This document shows, piece by piece, positions 54,195-63,851 of a stretch of 64,000 nt of DNA (position 1 is its first letter; each line of letters opens with the position of its first letter). The notes beneath the pieces are model-generated. The model was not told where the DNA came from. It worked only from the letters and a program-made list of their open reading frames with translations, and did not search any database. The stretch comes from Pandoraea bronchicola (GTDB lineage: Bacteria; Pseudomonadota; Gammaproteobacteria; Burkholderiales; Burkholderiaceae): contig NZ_CABPST010000003.1 in assembly GCF_902459805.1 (NCBI RefSeq), forward strand, positions 372,001-436,000, read 5' to 3'. The position numbers and the translations under genes are program-made.

Positions 54195-55006
54195 TGACTG
54201 CGCCGGCGCTTAGTTTTGACAATATTTCGTGTACGTTCGTCGCGCGAGACGATCGTTCGAAGCGTTACACCGCGGTGGCCGAGACATCGCTCGACATTGC
54301 CCCGGGGGAGTTCGTCTCGGTCGTCGGCCCGACCGGGTGCGGCAAGTCGACGTTGCTCAACGTCGCTGCCGGCCTGCTGGCGCCGTCGTCCGGCACCGTC
54401 AAGGTGTTTGGCGAACCGCTGAACGGTATCAATTCGCGTGCCGGCTATATGTTTCAGGCCGAAGCGTTGATGCCCTGGCGCAACGCCATCGACAACGTCA
54501 CCGCAGGTCTCGAGTTTCGCGGAATGGCGCCCGAGGAGGCGTCGGCGCGTGGGAACGAGTGGCTCAAGCGTGTGGGGCTGGGCGGGTTCGGTGACCGATA
54601 TCCGCACCAGCTCTCGGGCGGCATGCGCAAGCGTGTTGCCATGGCGCAGACGCTGATTCTCGATCCGGACATCATTTTGATGGACGAGCCCTTCTCGGCG
54701 CTCGATATCCAGACGCGTCAGCTCATGGAAAACGAGTTGCTCGAGCTGTGGGCTGCCAAACGCCGTGCGGTGCTCTTCATCACCCACGATCTGGATGAAG
54801 CGATTGCGCTGTCCGACCGTGTCGTGGTGCTGGCTGCTGGGCCGGGCACACATCCTATCGGGGAATTCCGGATTGATCTGCCGCGTCCGCGAGACGTGGC
54901 GGAGATTCGGAATCATCCGCGCTTTACCGAACTGCATGCTCAGATTTGGGACGTGTTGCGCGAGGAAGTGCTCAAGGGTTACGCGCAACAATTGAAGGCA
55001 GTCTGA
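54191..55006 (+). CDS. ABC importer ATPase, TauB/SsuB type
   Basis: A 271-residue ATPase with Walker A GPTGCGKST (about 48-56), the Q-loop in GYMFQAEALMPWRNAIDN, signature LSGGMRKRVAMAQTL, Walker B IILMDEPFSALD and the switch histidine in FITHDLDEAI. It overlaps the binding protein gene by 4 bases. It works with the permease encoded 153 bases further on. Confidence 0.92.
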   Translation: MMTAPALSFDNISCTFVARDDRSKRYTAVAETSLDIAPGEFVSVVGPTGCGKSTLLNVAAGLLAPSSGTVKVFGEPLNGINSRAGYMFQAEALMPWRNAIDNVTAGLEFRGMAPEEASARGNEWLKRVGLGGFGDRYPHQLSGGMRKRVAMAQTLILDPDIILMDEPFSALDIQTRQLMENELLELWAAKRRAVLFITHDLDEAIALSDRVVVLAAGPGTHPIGEFRIDLPRPRDVAEIRNHPRFTELHAQIWDVLREEVLKGYAQQLKAV

Positions 55007-55012
55007 ATCGTC

Positions 55013-55117
55013 ATGTGTGAAATCTCAGGCTTTCTGATGGGCGTGTGCGGCTGGCTGGACTGGATGGAGTGGTTCAACTTGCCGGACGGCTTTGGCTTGT
55101 TCGATTGGCCCGTCTGA
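55013..55117 (+). CDS. Possible 34-residue Trp-rich small protein
   Basis: An ATG at 55013, six bases after the ATPase stop, opens a 34-codon frame ending in TGA. It encodes a Trp/Phe/Gly-rich peptide: MCEISGFLMGVCGWLDWMEW at the start and FNLPDGFGLFDWPV at the end. No strong ribosome site precedes it, but coupling to the ATPase stop is possible. The peptide fills most of an otherwise unexplained gap inside the transporter operon. It may be chance. Confidence 0.3.
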   Translation: MCEISGFLMGVCGWLDWMEWFNLPDGFGLFDWPV

Positions 55118-55159
55118 CTCGCCTGATGGCTCGTCTGATAATCCCGGAATTCGTTCGTC

Positions 55160-55978
55160 ATGCGTAATCGTTCGATCATGCGGCACTTGCGTTTGTGGCA
55201 GTGGCTGCTGTTGGTGGTGGGTTTCCTCGTCTGGTACGTGCTCACGAGCCCGACGCTGCTGCCCGCGTTCTATTTCGACAGCCCCGACAAGGCGGCTTTC
55301 TTCTTCGGCGAGCCGCAGAAGGTGCTGCTCCAGATCTGGCAATGGTTTGTCAGCGGGGAGATCTATCTTCATCTCGGCGTCACGTTGCTCGAGACGGTGC
55401 TCGCCTTCGCGATCGGTACCGTGTGCGGGCTGGCTGTGGGGTTGTGGCTGGCCCTCTCGCCAAGTGCGGGCGCGCTGCTCGACCCGTACATCAAGGCGGC
55501 CAACTCGATGCCTCGCGTGATCCTCGCGCCGATCTTCGGTGTGTGGTTCGGGCTCGGCATCTGGTCGAAAGTGGCGCTGGGCGTGACGCTGGTGTTTTTC
55601 ATCGTGTTTTTCAACGTCTATCAGGGCGTGAAGGAAGTGAGCCCGGTCGTGCTGGCGAACGCACGCATGCTGGGGGCGAATCAGCGCCAGTTGTTGCGTC
55701 GCGTGTATCTGCCAAGCGCTACCAGTTGGGTGTTCTCCAGTCTTCACAACTCCGTCGGGCTCGCGTTCGTGGGGGCGGTGGTTGGGGAATACCTCGGCTC
55801 GGCGCGCGGTGTGGGCTACCTGATTCTGCAAGCCGAAGGGACTTTCGACATTAACGCGGTGATCGCCGGCGTGTTGATCCTCACGGCGTTTGCACTCGTG
55901 CTCGATGGATTCGTGGGGGTGGTTGAGCGGCGCTTGCTTGTCTGGCAGCCCCAGGCCGGAGAGACCGAGAAGATGTAA
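55160..55978 (+). CDS. ABC importer permease, TauC/SsuC type
   Basis: An inner-membrane permease of 272 residues with about six membrane segments. It starts MRNRSIMRHLRLWQWLLLVVGFLVWYVL. The coupling loop is SPVVLANARMLGANQRQLLRRVYLPSATSWVF (about 160-191), followed by GLAFVGAVVGEYLGSARGVGYLI. The start could also be the second Met (55178). Together with the two preceding genes it completes an importer. Confidence 0.9.
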   Translation: MRNRSIMRHLRLWQWLLLVVGFLVWYVLTSPTLLPAFYFDSPDKAAFFFGEPQKVLLQIWQWFVSGEIYLHLGVTLLETVLAFAIGTVCGLAVGLWLALSPSAGALLDPYIKAANSMPRVILAPIFGVWFGLGIWSKVALGVTLVFFIVFFNVYQGVKEVSPVVLANARMLGANQRQLLRRVYLPSATSWVFSSLHNSVGLAFVGAVVGEYLGSARGVGYLILQAEGTFDINAVIAGVLILTAFALVLDGFVGVVERRLLVWQPQAGETEKM

Positions 55979-56137
55979 CGGCAGTCGGCCGTTCGGCGGC
56001 GGTGGTTTCGCCGCTGGCGGCCGTGACCGATTGGCGGCAAATTTGTGGCAGGACCATGGCAAAACTGTCGACGCCGTGTCGTGGCGAAGACGCGATCGAT
56101 GCCGCTATGGCGTCATATCCGAGCACCTTTCCTCGGT

Positions 56138-56143
56138 TACAAT
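56138..56143 (+). promoter_or_regulatory. -10 element close to the surE start
   Basis: TACAAT ends 6 bases before the surE ATG, and no ribosome site is visible. If used, the surE message would be leaderless. No clear -35 is present. Confidence 0.3.
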
Positions 56144-56149
56144 TGCCGC

Positions 56150-56911
56150 ATGCGAATCCTGCTCAGCAACGACGATGGGTATCAGGCGCCAGGCCTGGCC
56201 GCGCTCTACGAAGCGCTGGCGCCGCTTGGCGACGTTACCGTGGTGGCGCCCGAACAGAACTGTAGTGGTGCGTCCAATTCTCTGACCCTGCAACGACCGC
56301 TCTCGGTATTCAAGGCGGGCAACGGTTTCACGTTCATCAACGGCACACCGACCGACTGTGTTCACGTGGCGCTGACCGGTCTGCTCGATGAGCGGCCCGA
56401 TATCGTCGTCTCCGGCATCAACAACGGCCAGAACATGGGCGAAGACACGCTGTACTCCGGTACCGTGGCGGCAGCGACTGAGGGCTTTCTCTTCGGCATT
56501 CCTTCGTTCGCGTTCTCGCAAGTCAACAAGGGCTGGGATCATCTCGAGAGTTCGGCACGCGTGGCGCGCGAGATCGTTGAGCGCTATATGGAGCGCCCGC
56601 TGGGTGCGCCTTTCCTTTTGAACGTCAATATTCCCAATTTGCCGTATGACCACCTGAAGGGCTCGCTGGCGACGCGTCTTGGGAAACGACACCAGTCGCA
56701 GCCGGTGATCCGTCAGGAAAGCCCGCGCGGCGAAACGATTTACTGGATCGGTCCGGCCGGCAACGCTCGCGATAGCAGCGAAGGCACCGATTTCCATGCC
56801 GTGGCGCACGACTACGTCTCGGTCACCCCCTTGCAACTGGATCTCACGCATACCGCACGACTTGGCGTCGTGCATGATTGGCTGGCCAGCGCAGGGGTAG
56901 CCCAACGATGA
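56150..56911 (+). CDS. surE: 5'/3'-nucleotidase SurE
   Basis: Survival protein, a metal-dependent phosphatase of nucleotides and short polyphosphates, 253 residues. Metal and active-site motifs are [16 protein letters not shown] (DD at 8-9), [29 protein letters not shown] and [23 protein letters not shown]. The order surE-pcm-nlpD-rpoS is conserved in proteobacteria. Its stop overlaps the pcm start (ATGA). Confidence 0.96.
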   Translation: MRILLSNDDGYQAPGLAALYEALAPLGDVTVVAPEQNCSGASNSLTLQRPLSVFKAGNGFTFINGTPTDCVHVALTGLLDERPDIVVSGINNGQNMGEDTLYSGTVAAATEGFLFGIPSFAFSQVNKGWDHLESSARVAREIVERYMERPLGAPFLLNVNIPNLPYDHLKGSLATRLGKRHQSQPVIRQESPRGETIYWIGPAGNARDSSEGTDFHAVAHDYVSVTPLQLDLTHTARLGVVHDWLASAGVAQR

Positions 56912-58056
56912 CGACACCGCCGAAGCGTTTTCCTCTTCCTCTGGCCGAAGTGATGACCCGCCGGCAGCGCAAGGCCCCGGTGCTCGACAAGGCGTCGCGG
57001 GCCAGTCCCGCGGGTGCACCGCCCGCCGCGATGACGCGGGGTACGACGCCGACGAGTCAGGGGAACGGAAAACCGCCGGCGAACGGGAGTCCTTCCGCTA
57101 CGACGCATAACGGCCTGCGAGCCGCGTCTTCGCCGATGGCAGGGGCTTCGGCTCGGCCCGGCGGCGCTCACACGCCACACGCGGTCGTGCCGAAAGGACT
57201 TGCAAGACCGGCGTCTGCCCCCCATGCTCAGCCAGCACCGCATGCCCCGAAAAGTGCCCCTCGACCTGCCGCCAAGCCGTCGGGTGCGGGTGTTGCTCAG
57301 AAGGGCGGCGTCGTCGGTGCAAAAAGTACGGTGCGCAGTGCAACGCCCGTGAAGGTTTCGGCTGGCGGCACGGCGCGGGCTAACCCGTCGACGCTTGGCA
57401 ATTCACCCGATGGCATCGGACTGACGTCGGAGCGGGTGCGGGCGCGAATGGCTGAACGCGTGGCTGCGTCGGGCGTCAAACACGCGGGCGTGCTGGCGGC
57501 GCTGGCGACGGTGCCGCGTCATGGTTTCGTCGATGCCGCACTGGCGAATCAGGCGTATGAAGACGCGGCGTTGCCGATTGGCCATGGGCAGACCATTTCG
57601 AAGCCGTCGGTCGTTGGGCGCATGATCGAGTTACTGCTCGCCGGAGGCCGTCCGCTTGAGAAGGTGCTGGAAATCGGCACCGGTTGCGGCTATCAGGCGG
57701 CGGTGCTGTCATGCGTGGCGCGTGATGTCTATTCGATCGAACGCGTTCGTCCGCTGCATGAGCGGGCCAAGGCTAACCTGCGGCCCTTGCGGGTGCCCAA
57801 TATTCGCCTGCACTACGGCGACGGGCGTCTGGGCCTGCCCGCCGTCGCGCCTTTCGACGGCATCGTGATCGCGGCTGCCGGACTGGAAATTCCGGATGCA
57901 CTGATCGATCAGCTCGCTGTTGGCGCACGCCTCGTCGCCCCGGTGGGCGGTGAGCAACAGATTTTGACCCTCATCGAGCGCATCGGCGCGCGCCAATGGC
58001 GCGAGACGCAGCTTGATAGGGTGTTATTCGTCCCCTTAAAATCGGGCATCATCTAA
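56908..58056 (+). CDS. pcm: Protein-L-isoaspartate O-methyltransferase with long N-terminal extension
   Basis: Repairs isoaspartyl residues in aged proteins using SAM. The catalytic domain occupies roughly residues 170-382, with [31 protein letters not shown], the SAM motif [16 protein letters not shown], and [20 protein letters not shown]. Usual Pcm proteins have about 210-220 residues. Here about 165 extra Pro/Ala/Ser/Gly-rich residues precede the domain and are probably disordered. The frame is continuous from the ATG that overlaps the surE stop, so the extension is probably translated. Confidence 0.92.
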   Translation: MTTPPKRFPLPLAEVMTRRQRKAPVLDKASRASPAGAPPAAMTRGTTPTSQGNGKPPANGSPSATTHNGLRAASSPMAGASARPGGAHTPHAVVPKGLARPASAPHAQPAPHAPKSAPRPAAKPSGAGVAQKGGVVGAKSTVRSATPVKVSAGGTARANPSTLGNSPDGIGLTSERVRARMAERVAASGVKHAGVLAALATVPRHGFVDAALANQAYEDAALPIGHGQTISKPSVVGRMIELLLAGGRPLEKVLEIGTGCGYQAAVLSCVARDVYSIERVRPLHERAKANLRPLRVPNIRLHYGDGRLGLPAVAPFDGIVIAAAGLEIPDALIDQLAVGARLVAPVGGEQQILTLIERIGARQWRETQLDRVLFVPLKSGII

Positions 58057-58087
58057 GCCCGTCGGGCCTATTCTGCGGAGGATTTGA

Positions 58088-58924
58088 GTGAATTTGCGAG
58101 CGGGTTTCCAACAACGCGTCGCCAGTGTCCTGTTGCTGAGCATGCTGGCAGCGTGCGCATCGCGACAAGTCGGGGCGCCGGTCGTTGACCGTACCGTAGG
58201 CGGTACGACGACCGACAGCAATGTGCCGGGCACCGCGCCTGTCATTGACAACACACCGGTACCGGCCGGGTTTTATCGCGTGAAGCCGGGGGATCGCCTC
58301 TATCGCATCGCGCTGGAGAACGGTCAGAACTATCGCGACATTGCTCGCTGGAACAACATCCAGAACCCGGACCAGATTGAAGTGGGTCAGGTGCTGCGTG
58401 TGAAGCCGCCAGCAGGCGATACGGGCACGCCGTTGCCAGCGCCGGTTGCCAGCACGCCGTCGTCCACGAACCACAACCCGGCATCGGTACCACCGGCTGT
58501 GGTCACGCCGCCGGCGAGTGCTTCCGCATCGGCTGCGCCGTCCGCTGTGTCGAGTGGCGAATTGCAGCTTTCATGGCCGGCCAAGGGGAGCGTCGTGGGC
58601 CGCTTCGACGATTCGAAGAACAAGGGCCTGAACATTGCCGGTAACGCTGGCGACCCGGTTTATGCGGCTGGCGCGGGCAAAGTGGTGTATTCGGGAGCCG
58701 GCCTGCGTGGTTACGGCAACCTTGTCATCATCAAACACGATGCCACCTTCTTGACGGCGTATGCGCACAACCGCACACTGTTGGTCAAGGAAGGCGACTC
58801 CGTGACGCGGGGTCAGAAAATCGCCGAAATGGGCAACTCGGATGCAGATCGTGTCATGCTGCACTTCGAGGTGCGCCGTGATGGCAAGCCGGTGGATCCG
58901 ACGAAGTATTTGCCGCCTCAATAA
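58088..58924 (+). CDS. nlpD: NlpD-like lipoprotein: LysM plus degenerate M23 domain
   Basis: An outer-membrane lipoprotein that activates a cell-wall amidase at division. The 278 residues begin with a lipobox (LAAC near residue 23), then a LysM domain (FYRVKPGDRLYRIALENGQNYRDIARWNN, about 62-90), a Pro/Ala/Ser linker and an M23 domain. The first zinc ligand region reads NKGLNIAG, without the usual His, so the domain should be catalytically dead, as in E. coli NlpD. The start is GTG at 58088 after GGAGGA. rpoS follows after 15 bases; in relatives an rpoS promoter lies within nlpD. Confidence 0.93.
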   Translation: MNLRAGFQQRVASVLLLSMLAACASRQVGAPVVDRTVGGTTTDSNVPGTAPVIDNTPVPAGFYRVKPGDRLYRIALENGQNYRDIARWNNIQNPDQIEVGQVLRVKPPAGDTGTPLPAPVASTPSSTNHNPASVPPAVVTPPASASASAAPSAVSSGELQLSWPAKGSVVGRFDDSKNKGLNIAGNAGDPVYAAGAGKVVYSGAGLRGYGNLVIIKHDATFLTAYAHNRTLLVKEGDSVTRGQKIAEMGNSDADRVMLHFEVRRDGKPVDPTKYLPPQ

Positions 58925-58939
58925 ACTAGGCAGGGCCGA

Positions 58940-60037
58940 ATGCTCAAGAGAAAGCGTCGCACTTCGCAAGAGGAAGACCTCGCTGCCCCGGAGCCCGATC
59001 AGGAGGTTGATGATCGGCAATCCCGGCAGGACGAGGACGTGGACGACGCTTTCGACGAGCGCGAGGCGGAGGACGACGACGCGTCGTCGTCCGACGCTGC
59101 CGAAGAGGGGGCGGCCACTGCCACCACTGGCCGCAAGCGCAAGTCCGCCGACGGCGACGATTTCGGTACCGTACTGCAGGCCGAACTCACGGCCGATACC
59201 GTTCAGCACTATCTCAACCGCATCAGTGTCAAACCCCTGCTGACGCCCGCAGAGGAACTCGACTATTCCACGCGTGCGCAAGCGGGCGAGTTTGCCGCGC
59301 GCCAGGTCATGATCGAGCGCAATCTGCGCCTCGTCGTGAGCATTGCCAAGGGCTATCTCAATCGCGGTGTGCCATTGCTCGATTTGATCGAGGAGGGCAA
59401 TCTCGGCCTGATGCACGCCATCGAGAAATTCGACCCGGGGCGCGGTTTCCGTTTTTCGACGTATGCCACCTGGTGGATTCGCCAGAGCATCGAGCGCGCG
59501 ATCATGAATCAGGCGCGCACGGTGCGCTTGCCGGTCCATGTGATTCGCGAACTCAATCAGGTTTTGCGCGCAAAGCGTCATCTTGAAAAGAGTGCCGCCT
59601 ATGTCGACGGCGGTGAGCAACGCGACGCGCGCATCGAGGACATTGCCGATTTGACCGGCAAGACCCCCGAGGAGATTACGGACATCCTCGCGCTCAACGA
59701 GCACGTGGCGTCGCTGGATGCACCGCTCGAAATCGATCCCGGCAGCAGTTTGCTCGACTTGCTTTCGGACGACCATAGCGAGGCGCCGGAGCAGGAGGTG
59801 CAGCATCGCGAGCTTGAAGACCTCATGCGCCTGTGGCTTTCGCGACTGTCAACCAAACATCGCTATGTTATTGAGCGCCGATTCGGCCTGAATCGCGTGG
59901 AACCTGCCACGCTCGAGGAACTGGCCGACGAAATGGGCTTGACGCGCGAGCGCGTGCGTCAGATCCAGCAGGAGGCGCTCGTCAAACTCAAGCGCTATTT
60001 CGCATCGAACGGGGTGCGCAAGGACGCCGTGCTCTGA
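58940..60037 (+). CDS. rpoS: RNA polymerase sigma factor RpoS
   Basis: The stationary-phase and stress sigma factor, 365 residues. The first 75 residues are acidic and low-complexity. Region 1.2/2 follows ([27 protein letters not shown], then [51 protein letters not shown]). Region 4 ends with [28 protein letters not shown]. The position after nlpD and the spacing of regions separate it from RpoD and RpoH. Confidence 0.96.
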   Translation: MLKRKRRTSQEEDLAAPEPDQEVDDRQSRQDEDVDDAFDEREAEDDDASSSDAAEEGAATATTGRKRKSADGDDFGTVLQAELTADTVQHYLNRISVKPLLTPAEELDYSTRAQAGEFAARQVMIERNLRLVVSIAKGYLNRGVPLLDLIEEGNLGLMHAIEKFDPGRGFRFSTYATWWIRQSIERAIMNQARTVRLPVHVIRELNQVLRAKRHLEKSAAYVDGGEQRDARIEDIADLTGKTPEEITDILALNEHVASLDAPLEIDPGSSLLDLLSDDHSEAPEQEVQHRELEDLMRLWLSRLSTKHRYVIERRFGLNRVEPATLEELADEMGLTRERVRQIQQEALVKLKRYFASNGVRKDAVL

Positions 60038-60139
60038 TTCGCGTTGGCAGTCTGCGCCGCGTGGCGGCGTTGGATTGGGGCCGGCACCACGCCGATGCGG
60101 TATGACGGCGCCCGCTGATTCTTTCTTCAGATTTTCACC

Positions 60140-60916
60140 ATGCCATCTCCCGTACTTGTCTTCGACATTGAAACGATTCCCGACGTCGATGGCTTGCGCA
60201 AGCTCGAGCCGGCGTATGCCGGGCTATCCGACGACGCCGTTGCCGAAGCCGCCTTCGCCGCGCGCCGAGAAAAAGTCGGTCACGATTTCCTGCCCTTGCA
60301 CCTGCATCGCGTTGCGGCCATCTCATGCGTGTTCCGGGACCGCGACGGTTTTCGCGTGAAATCGCTCGGCACACTCGACGATGGCGAGGGGCCGCTCGTT
60401 TCCGGCTTCTATCGCACCATCGAGAAGTACGCGCCGCAGATCGTGTCGTGGAACGGAGGGGGCTTCGATCTTCCTGTGTTGCATTACCGCGCGATGATTC
60501 ACGGCATTGCCGCACCGCGCTATTGGGACATGGGCGAAGACGATCGCGAGTTCAAGTGGAATAACTACATCAGCCGCTATCACCAGCGCCATCTGGATTT
60601 GATGGACCTGTTGGCGATGTATCAAGCGCGGGCGAATGCACCACTCGACGATCTGGCCAAACTGTGCGGTTTCCCGGGCAAGCTCGGGATGGACGGCAGT
60701 AAGGTCTGGGAGGCCTATCGCGGCGGCAAGCTCGAAGAGATTCGCAACTATTGCGAGACGGACGTCGTGAACACGTACCTTGTCTACTGCCGTTATCAAT
60801 TGATGCGGGGCGGGTTGCGTCAGGCGGAGTACGACCAGGAAATCGAATTCGTGAAGCGCTCGCTCGAGCAGGAAGAGGCGCCGCACTGGAAGGAATATCT
60901 CGCCGCCTGGGTGTGA
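60140..60916 (+). CDS. DEDD-family 3'-5' exonuclease (PolB-exonuclease-like)
   Basis: A 258-residue predicted exonuclease related to the proofreading domain of family B polymerases. Motif Exo I is VFDIETIPD (residues 6-14), Exo II is IVSWNGGGFDLPVLHYRAM (101-119), and Exo III is NYCETDVVNTYLVY (about 203-216), giving the four acidic metal ligands. It carries no polymerase domain. The order rpoS, exonuclease, rlmD is a recurrent arrangement in Burkholderiales, as far as I recall. The biological substrate is not known. Confidence 0.85.
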   Translation: MPSPVLVFDIETIPDVDGLRKLEPAYAGLSDDAVAEAAFAARREKVGHDFLPLHLHRVAAISCVFRDRDGFRVKSLGTLDDGEGPLVSGFYRTIEKYAPQIVSWNGGGFDLPVLHYRAMIHGIAAPRYWDMGEDDREFKWNNYISRYHQRHLDLMDLLAMYQARANAPLDDLAKLCGFPGKLGMDGSKVWEAYRGGKLEEIRNYCETDVVNTYLVYCRYQLMRGGLRQAEYDQEIEFVKRSLEQEEAPHWKEYLAAWV

Positions 60917-61025
60917 TTCCGTCGCTTTGCAACGGGTGAGGCGGCGGCGTGCGCGGGAGCGCTGCGTTAGTGGCGGGCGAATCGATTAAAATGCCGGGTT
61001 TGCTGTCGCATATGAGAACCAAGAC

Positions 61026-62555
61026 GTGACCCGCTCCTCCCGAAACTCTTCGCGTAACCGGCCCAGCGCCGAGCCTGGCATTATCGACATCGAATCGCTC
61101 GACATGGAGGCGCGCGGTGTCGGCCGAACCGCGCCCGAGGGCGAGCCCGGTACCCCGGACTACAAACCCGGTAAGGTGATTTTCGTCGAAGGCGCGCTGC
61201 CGGGCGAGCGAGTCACGTATCTGAGCTATCGGCGCAAGCCCAAGTTCGAGCAAGCCGAAGTCATCAATGTGCTTCGCGCAAGCCCGATGCGCGCCAAGCC
61301 GCAATGCCCGCATTTCGGCAAGTGCGGCGGGTGCTCGATGCAGCATCTCGAACCGCGCGCCCAAATCGCCATCAAGCAGCGTGTACTCGAAGATAATCTG
61401 GCGCGTCTTGGCAAGGTCAAGGCCGAAACCATGCTGCGCCCGATTCAGGGGCCGGACTGGGGCTACCGATTCCGTGCTCGTCTCACGGTGCGCTACGTGC
61501 CGAAGAAGGGCGGCGTCCTCATCGGATTCCACGAGCGCAAAAGCAGCTACGTTGCCGACATGGATTCGTGCGAAGTGTTGCCGCGTCACGTCTCGGACAT
61601 GCTGGTGCCGCTGCGGCGTCTGGTCGAATCGCTTTCCATTCGCGAGCGTTTGCCGCAGATCGAGTTGGCCATCGGCGCGGACGTGACCGCGCTCGTGTTG
61701 CGTATTCTCGAACCCCTGACGCCTGCGGATGAAGACATCCTGCGCGCATTTGCAGACGCGAATCGCGTGCAGTTCTGGGTGCAGACGAAGGGGCCGGACA
61801 CCGCCGTGCCGTTCTATCCGCTTGAGCCGGAGTTGCATTACACGCTGCCGGAATATCAGATCCGGATGCCGTTCAAGCCGACCGACTTCACGCAGGTCAA
61901 TCATCAGATCAACCGTGTTCTCGTGCATCGCGCGTTGCGATTGCTTGCGCCTGAGTCGCATGAGCGAGTGCTCGATCTGTTCTGCGGTCTGGGCAATTTC
62001 ACCTTGCCGCTCGCGCGTCGCGCCGGGACGGTCGTCGGGATCGAGGGCAGTACCGCCCTGACGGAGCGCGCGCTCGCCAATGCGCAGCGCAACGGCGTGG
62101 CGGACCGCACCGAATTTGCATGCCGGAACCTGTTTGACATTACGCCGGACGATATTCGTGCCTTGGGCGCCTTCGACCGGTACCTGATCGATCCGCCGCG
62201 CGAAGGTGCGCTGGCCGTGTCGAAGGCGTTGGCCGAACTGGCGCAGCAGGGGTACGAAGGCCTGCCCAAGCGCATCGTCTATGTCTCCTGCAGCCCTGCA
62301 ACACTTGCGCGAGACGCCGGACTGCTCGTGCATGAGGCGGGATATCGGTTAGCGCTGGCAGGTGTGGTGAATATGTTCCCTCACACGTCGCATGTCGAGT
62401 CGATGGCGGTTTTCGAGCACGAGAGCATCGGCCAGCCCTGGGTGCCGCGCGTGCGGGTGTCGGAATCCGGCGTTGATGAGGATCAGGCGGATGAAGGGGT
62501 TGAGGCGATTGCCGGAGCCACTGGCGGTGATGGCGTGATCCACGAGGACGCCTGA
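61026..62555 (+). CDS. rlmD: 23S rRNA (uracil-1939-C5)-methyltransferase RlmD
   Basis: Methylates U1939 of 23S rRNA with SAM, 509 residues. It has an N-terminal TRAM-like domain (about 15-80), iron-sulfur cysteines in [15 protein letters not shown] (about 94-108), the SAM motif [16 protein letters not shown], the DPPREGA loop and the catalytic Cys in [13 protein letters not shown]. The C-terminal 45 residues after the enzyme core are acidic and extra. The start is GTG at 61026; the body matches RlmD rather than TrmA or RlmC. Confidence 0.93.
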   Translation: MTRSSRNSSRNRPSAEPGIIDIESLDMEARGVGRTAPEGEPGTPDYKPGKVIFVEGALPGERVTYLSYRRKPKFEQAEVINVLRASPMRAKPQCPHFGKCGGCSMQHLEPRAQIAIKQRVLEDNLARLGKVKAETMLRPIQGPDWGYRFRARLTVRYVPKKGGVLIGFHERKSSYVADMDSCEVLPRHVSDMLVPLRRLVESLSIRERLPQIELAIGADVTALVLRILEPLTPADEDILRAFADANRVQFWVQTKGPDTAVPFYPLEPELHYTLPEYQIRMPFKPTDFTQVNHQINRVLVHRALRLLAPESHERVLDLFCGLGNFTLPLARRAGTVVGIEGSTALTERALANAQRNGVADRTEFACRNLFDITPDDIRALGAFDRYLIDPPREGALAVSKALAELAQQGYEGLPKRIVYVSCSPATLARDAGLLVHEAGYRLALAGVVNMFPHTSHVESMAVFEHESIGQPWVPRVRVSESGVDEDQADEGVEAIAGATGGDGVIHEDA

Positions 62556-62664
62556 GCGTTTGTCGTGATGGGCCGCTGATTTCGCAAGACGAGGGACGGC
62601 CGGTTGGCTGAGGTGCCCGGTCAGTCGGGCGGCGAGGTCAGCCCGACAAACGCGTTGCGACAAA

Positions 62665-62696
62665 GAAAAAGCCAGTCCCGGGGGACTGGCTTTTTT
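62665..62696. terminator. Bidirectional terminator between rlmD and the BI-1 gene
   Basis: AAAAAGCCAGTCCC pairs with GGACTGGCTTTTTT; A- and T-runs on both sides serve the two convergent genes. Confidence 0.92.
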
Positions 62697-62743
62697 GCGC
62701 CCGGCGACGAAGCGGGCATGCCCGCTTCATCGTGACGGGGGCA

Positions 62744-63445
62744 TCAGTTGCGATTGCCGCCCAGCACGCCGAGGATGGCGAGCAGGTTCGTGAAGATGTT
62801 GTACAGGTCGAGGTAAATCGCCAGCGTCGCGGTGACATAGTTCGTCTCGCCGCCGTTCACGACGCGCTGCACGTCAAACAGGATGTACGCCGAGAAGATG
62901 GCAATGGCGAGCACCGAAACCGTCAGCATCAATGCAGGGAGCTGCAGCCAGATGTTGGCGACCGAGGCCAGCAGGATCACCAGTACGCCCATGAACAGCC
63001 ACTTGCCGAGTCCGCTGAAGTCACGCTTGCTGACCGTGGCGACCGTTGCCATCACGCCGAAAATCACAGCGGTCCCGCCGAACGCCAACATGATCAGCGA
63101 CGCACCGTTCGAGAACCCCAGCACGAAGCTCAGCAGGCGCGTGAGCATCAACCCCATGAAGAACGTGAAGCCCAGCAGCAATGCCACGCCCACGCCGCTG
63201 TTCTTGAAGCGCTCGATGGCGAACATGAAGCCGAAAGCGATCGCGAGGAAAGCGATCACGCTGATCATCGGGCTGCCCGCGAACAGCGAGAAGCCGTAAT
63301 TCACGCCCAGCCAAGCCCCGGCAATCGTCGGCAGCATCGACAATGCAAGCAGCCAGTACGTATTGCGCAGTACCTTGTTGCGCACTTGGACGGTCGTGAC
63401 GCCTTGCGTCCCGCCGTAGCCGAAACGTTGGAAATCCTGGTTCAT
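62744..63445 (-). CDS. Bax inhibitor-1 family membrane protein (YccA/YbhL-like)
   Basis: An inner-membrane protein of 233 residues with seven hydrophobic segments. The family pattern includes VLRNTYWLLALSMLPTIAGAWLG at the first segment, YILFDVQRVVNGGETNYVTATLAIYLDLYNIFTNLLAILG at the end, and conserved aspartates in that last region. BI-1 proteins are calcium or proton leak channels; YccA binds the FtsH protease. GGAGA lies upstream of the ATG at 63445. Confidence 0.9.
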   Translation of the reverse strand: MNQDFQRFGYGGTQGVTTVQVRNKVLRNTYWLLALSMLPTIAGAWLGVNYGFSLFAGSPMISVIAFLAIAFGFMFAIERFKNSGVGVALLLGFTFFMGLMLTRLLSFVLGFSNGASLIMLAFGGTAVIFGVMATVATVSKRDFSGLGKWLFMGVLVILLASVANIWLQLPALMLTVSVLAIAIFSAYILFDVQRVVNGGETNYVTATLAIYLDLYNIFTNLLAILGVLGGNRN

Positions 63446-63851
63446 ATATTGTGTTCTCCGTGGTCGTTGTGCCCGCCGGCGGGGCCGGCAAGCGCCTCTT
63501 GACGCTTACGATGACCGGCTCATCGCCGGCAAATCCCCCGCAGCCGTTGGTCTGGCCTGTCGTCGAAGTCAAAGGATAGCGAAAGACTCCCGGGAAAGCG
63601 CTCAGACGATTCTCAAAATTTCGGGGCGAATGCCTCAATTTCAATCCGCCGGTGCTCCTTCCAACCTTCCCATTTAGGTAAGGTGCCGGAATCACATCCT
63701 TACGTCAACTTCACGAAAAGCCGGATCGTCCCGGCCGTCCTGCGTTTGAGCGGTACGCGCACTGTAGGTTCCGTCCCCATCATAACAGCCTTCGTGCTAC
63801 AATTACGGGTTCATGTTGGTTATATAACTGCTTAATTTTTTGGAGTTTTTC
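63446..63851. other. Intergenic region between the BI-1 gene and ndk
   Basis: 406 bases between divergent genes. A TACAAT -10 at 63798-63803 probably serves ndk (leader about 45 bases). No gene, RNA or repeat is apparent in the rest. Confidence 0.45.
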
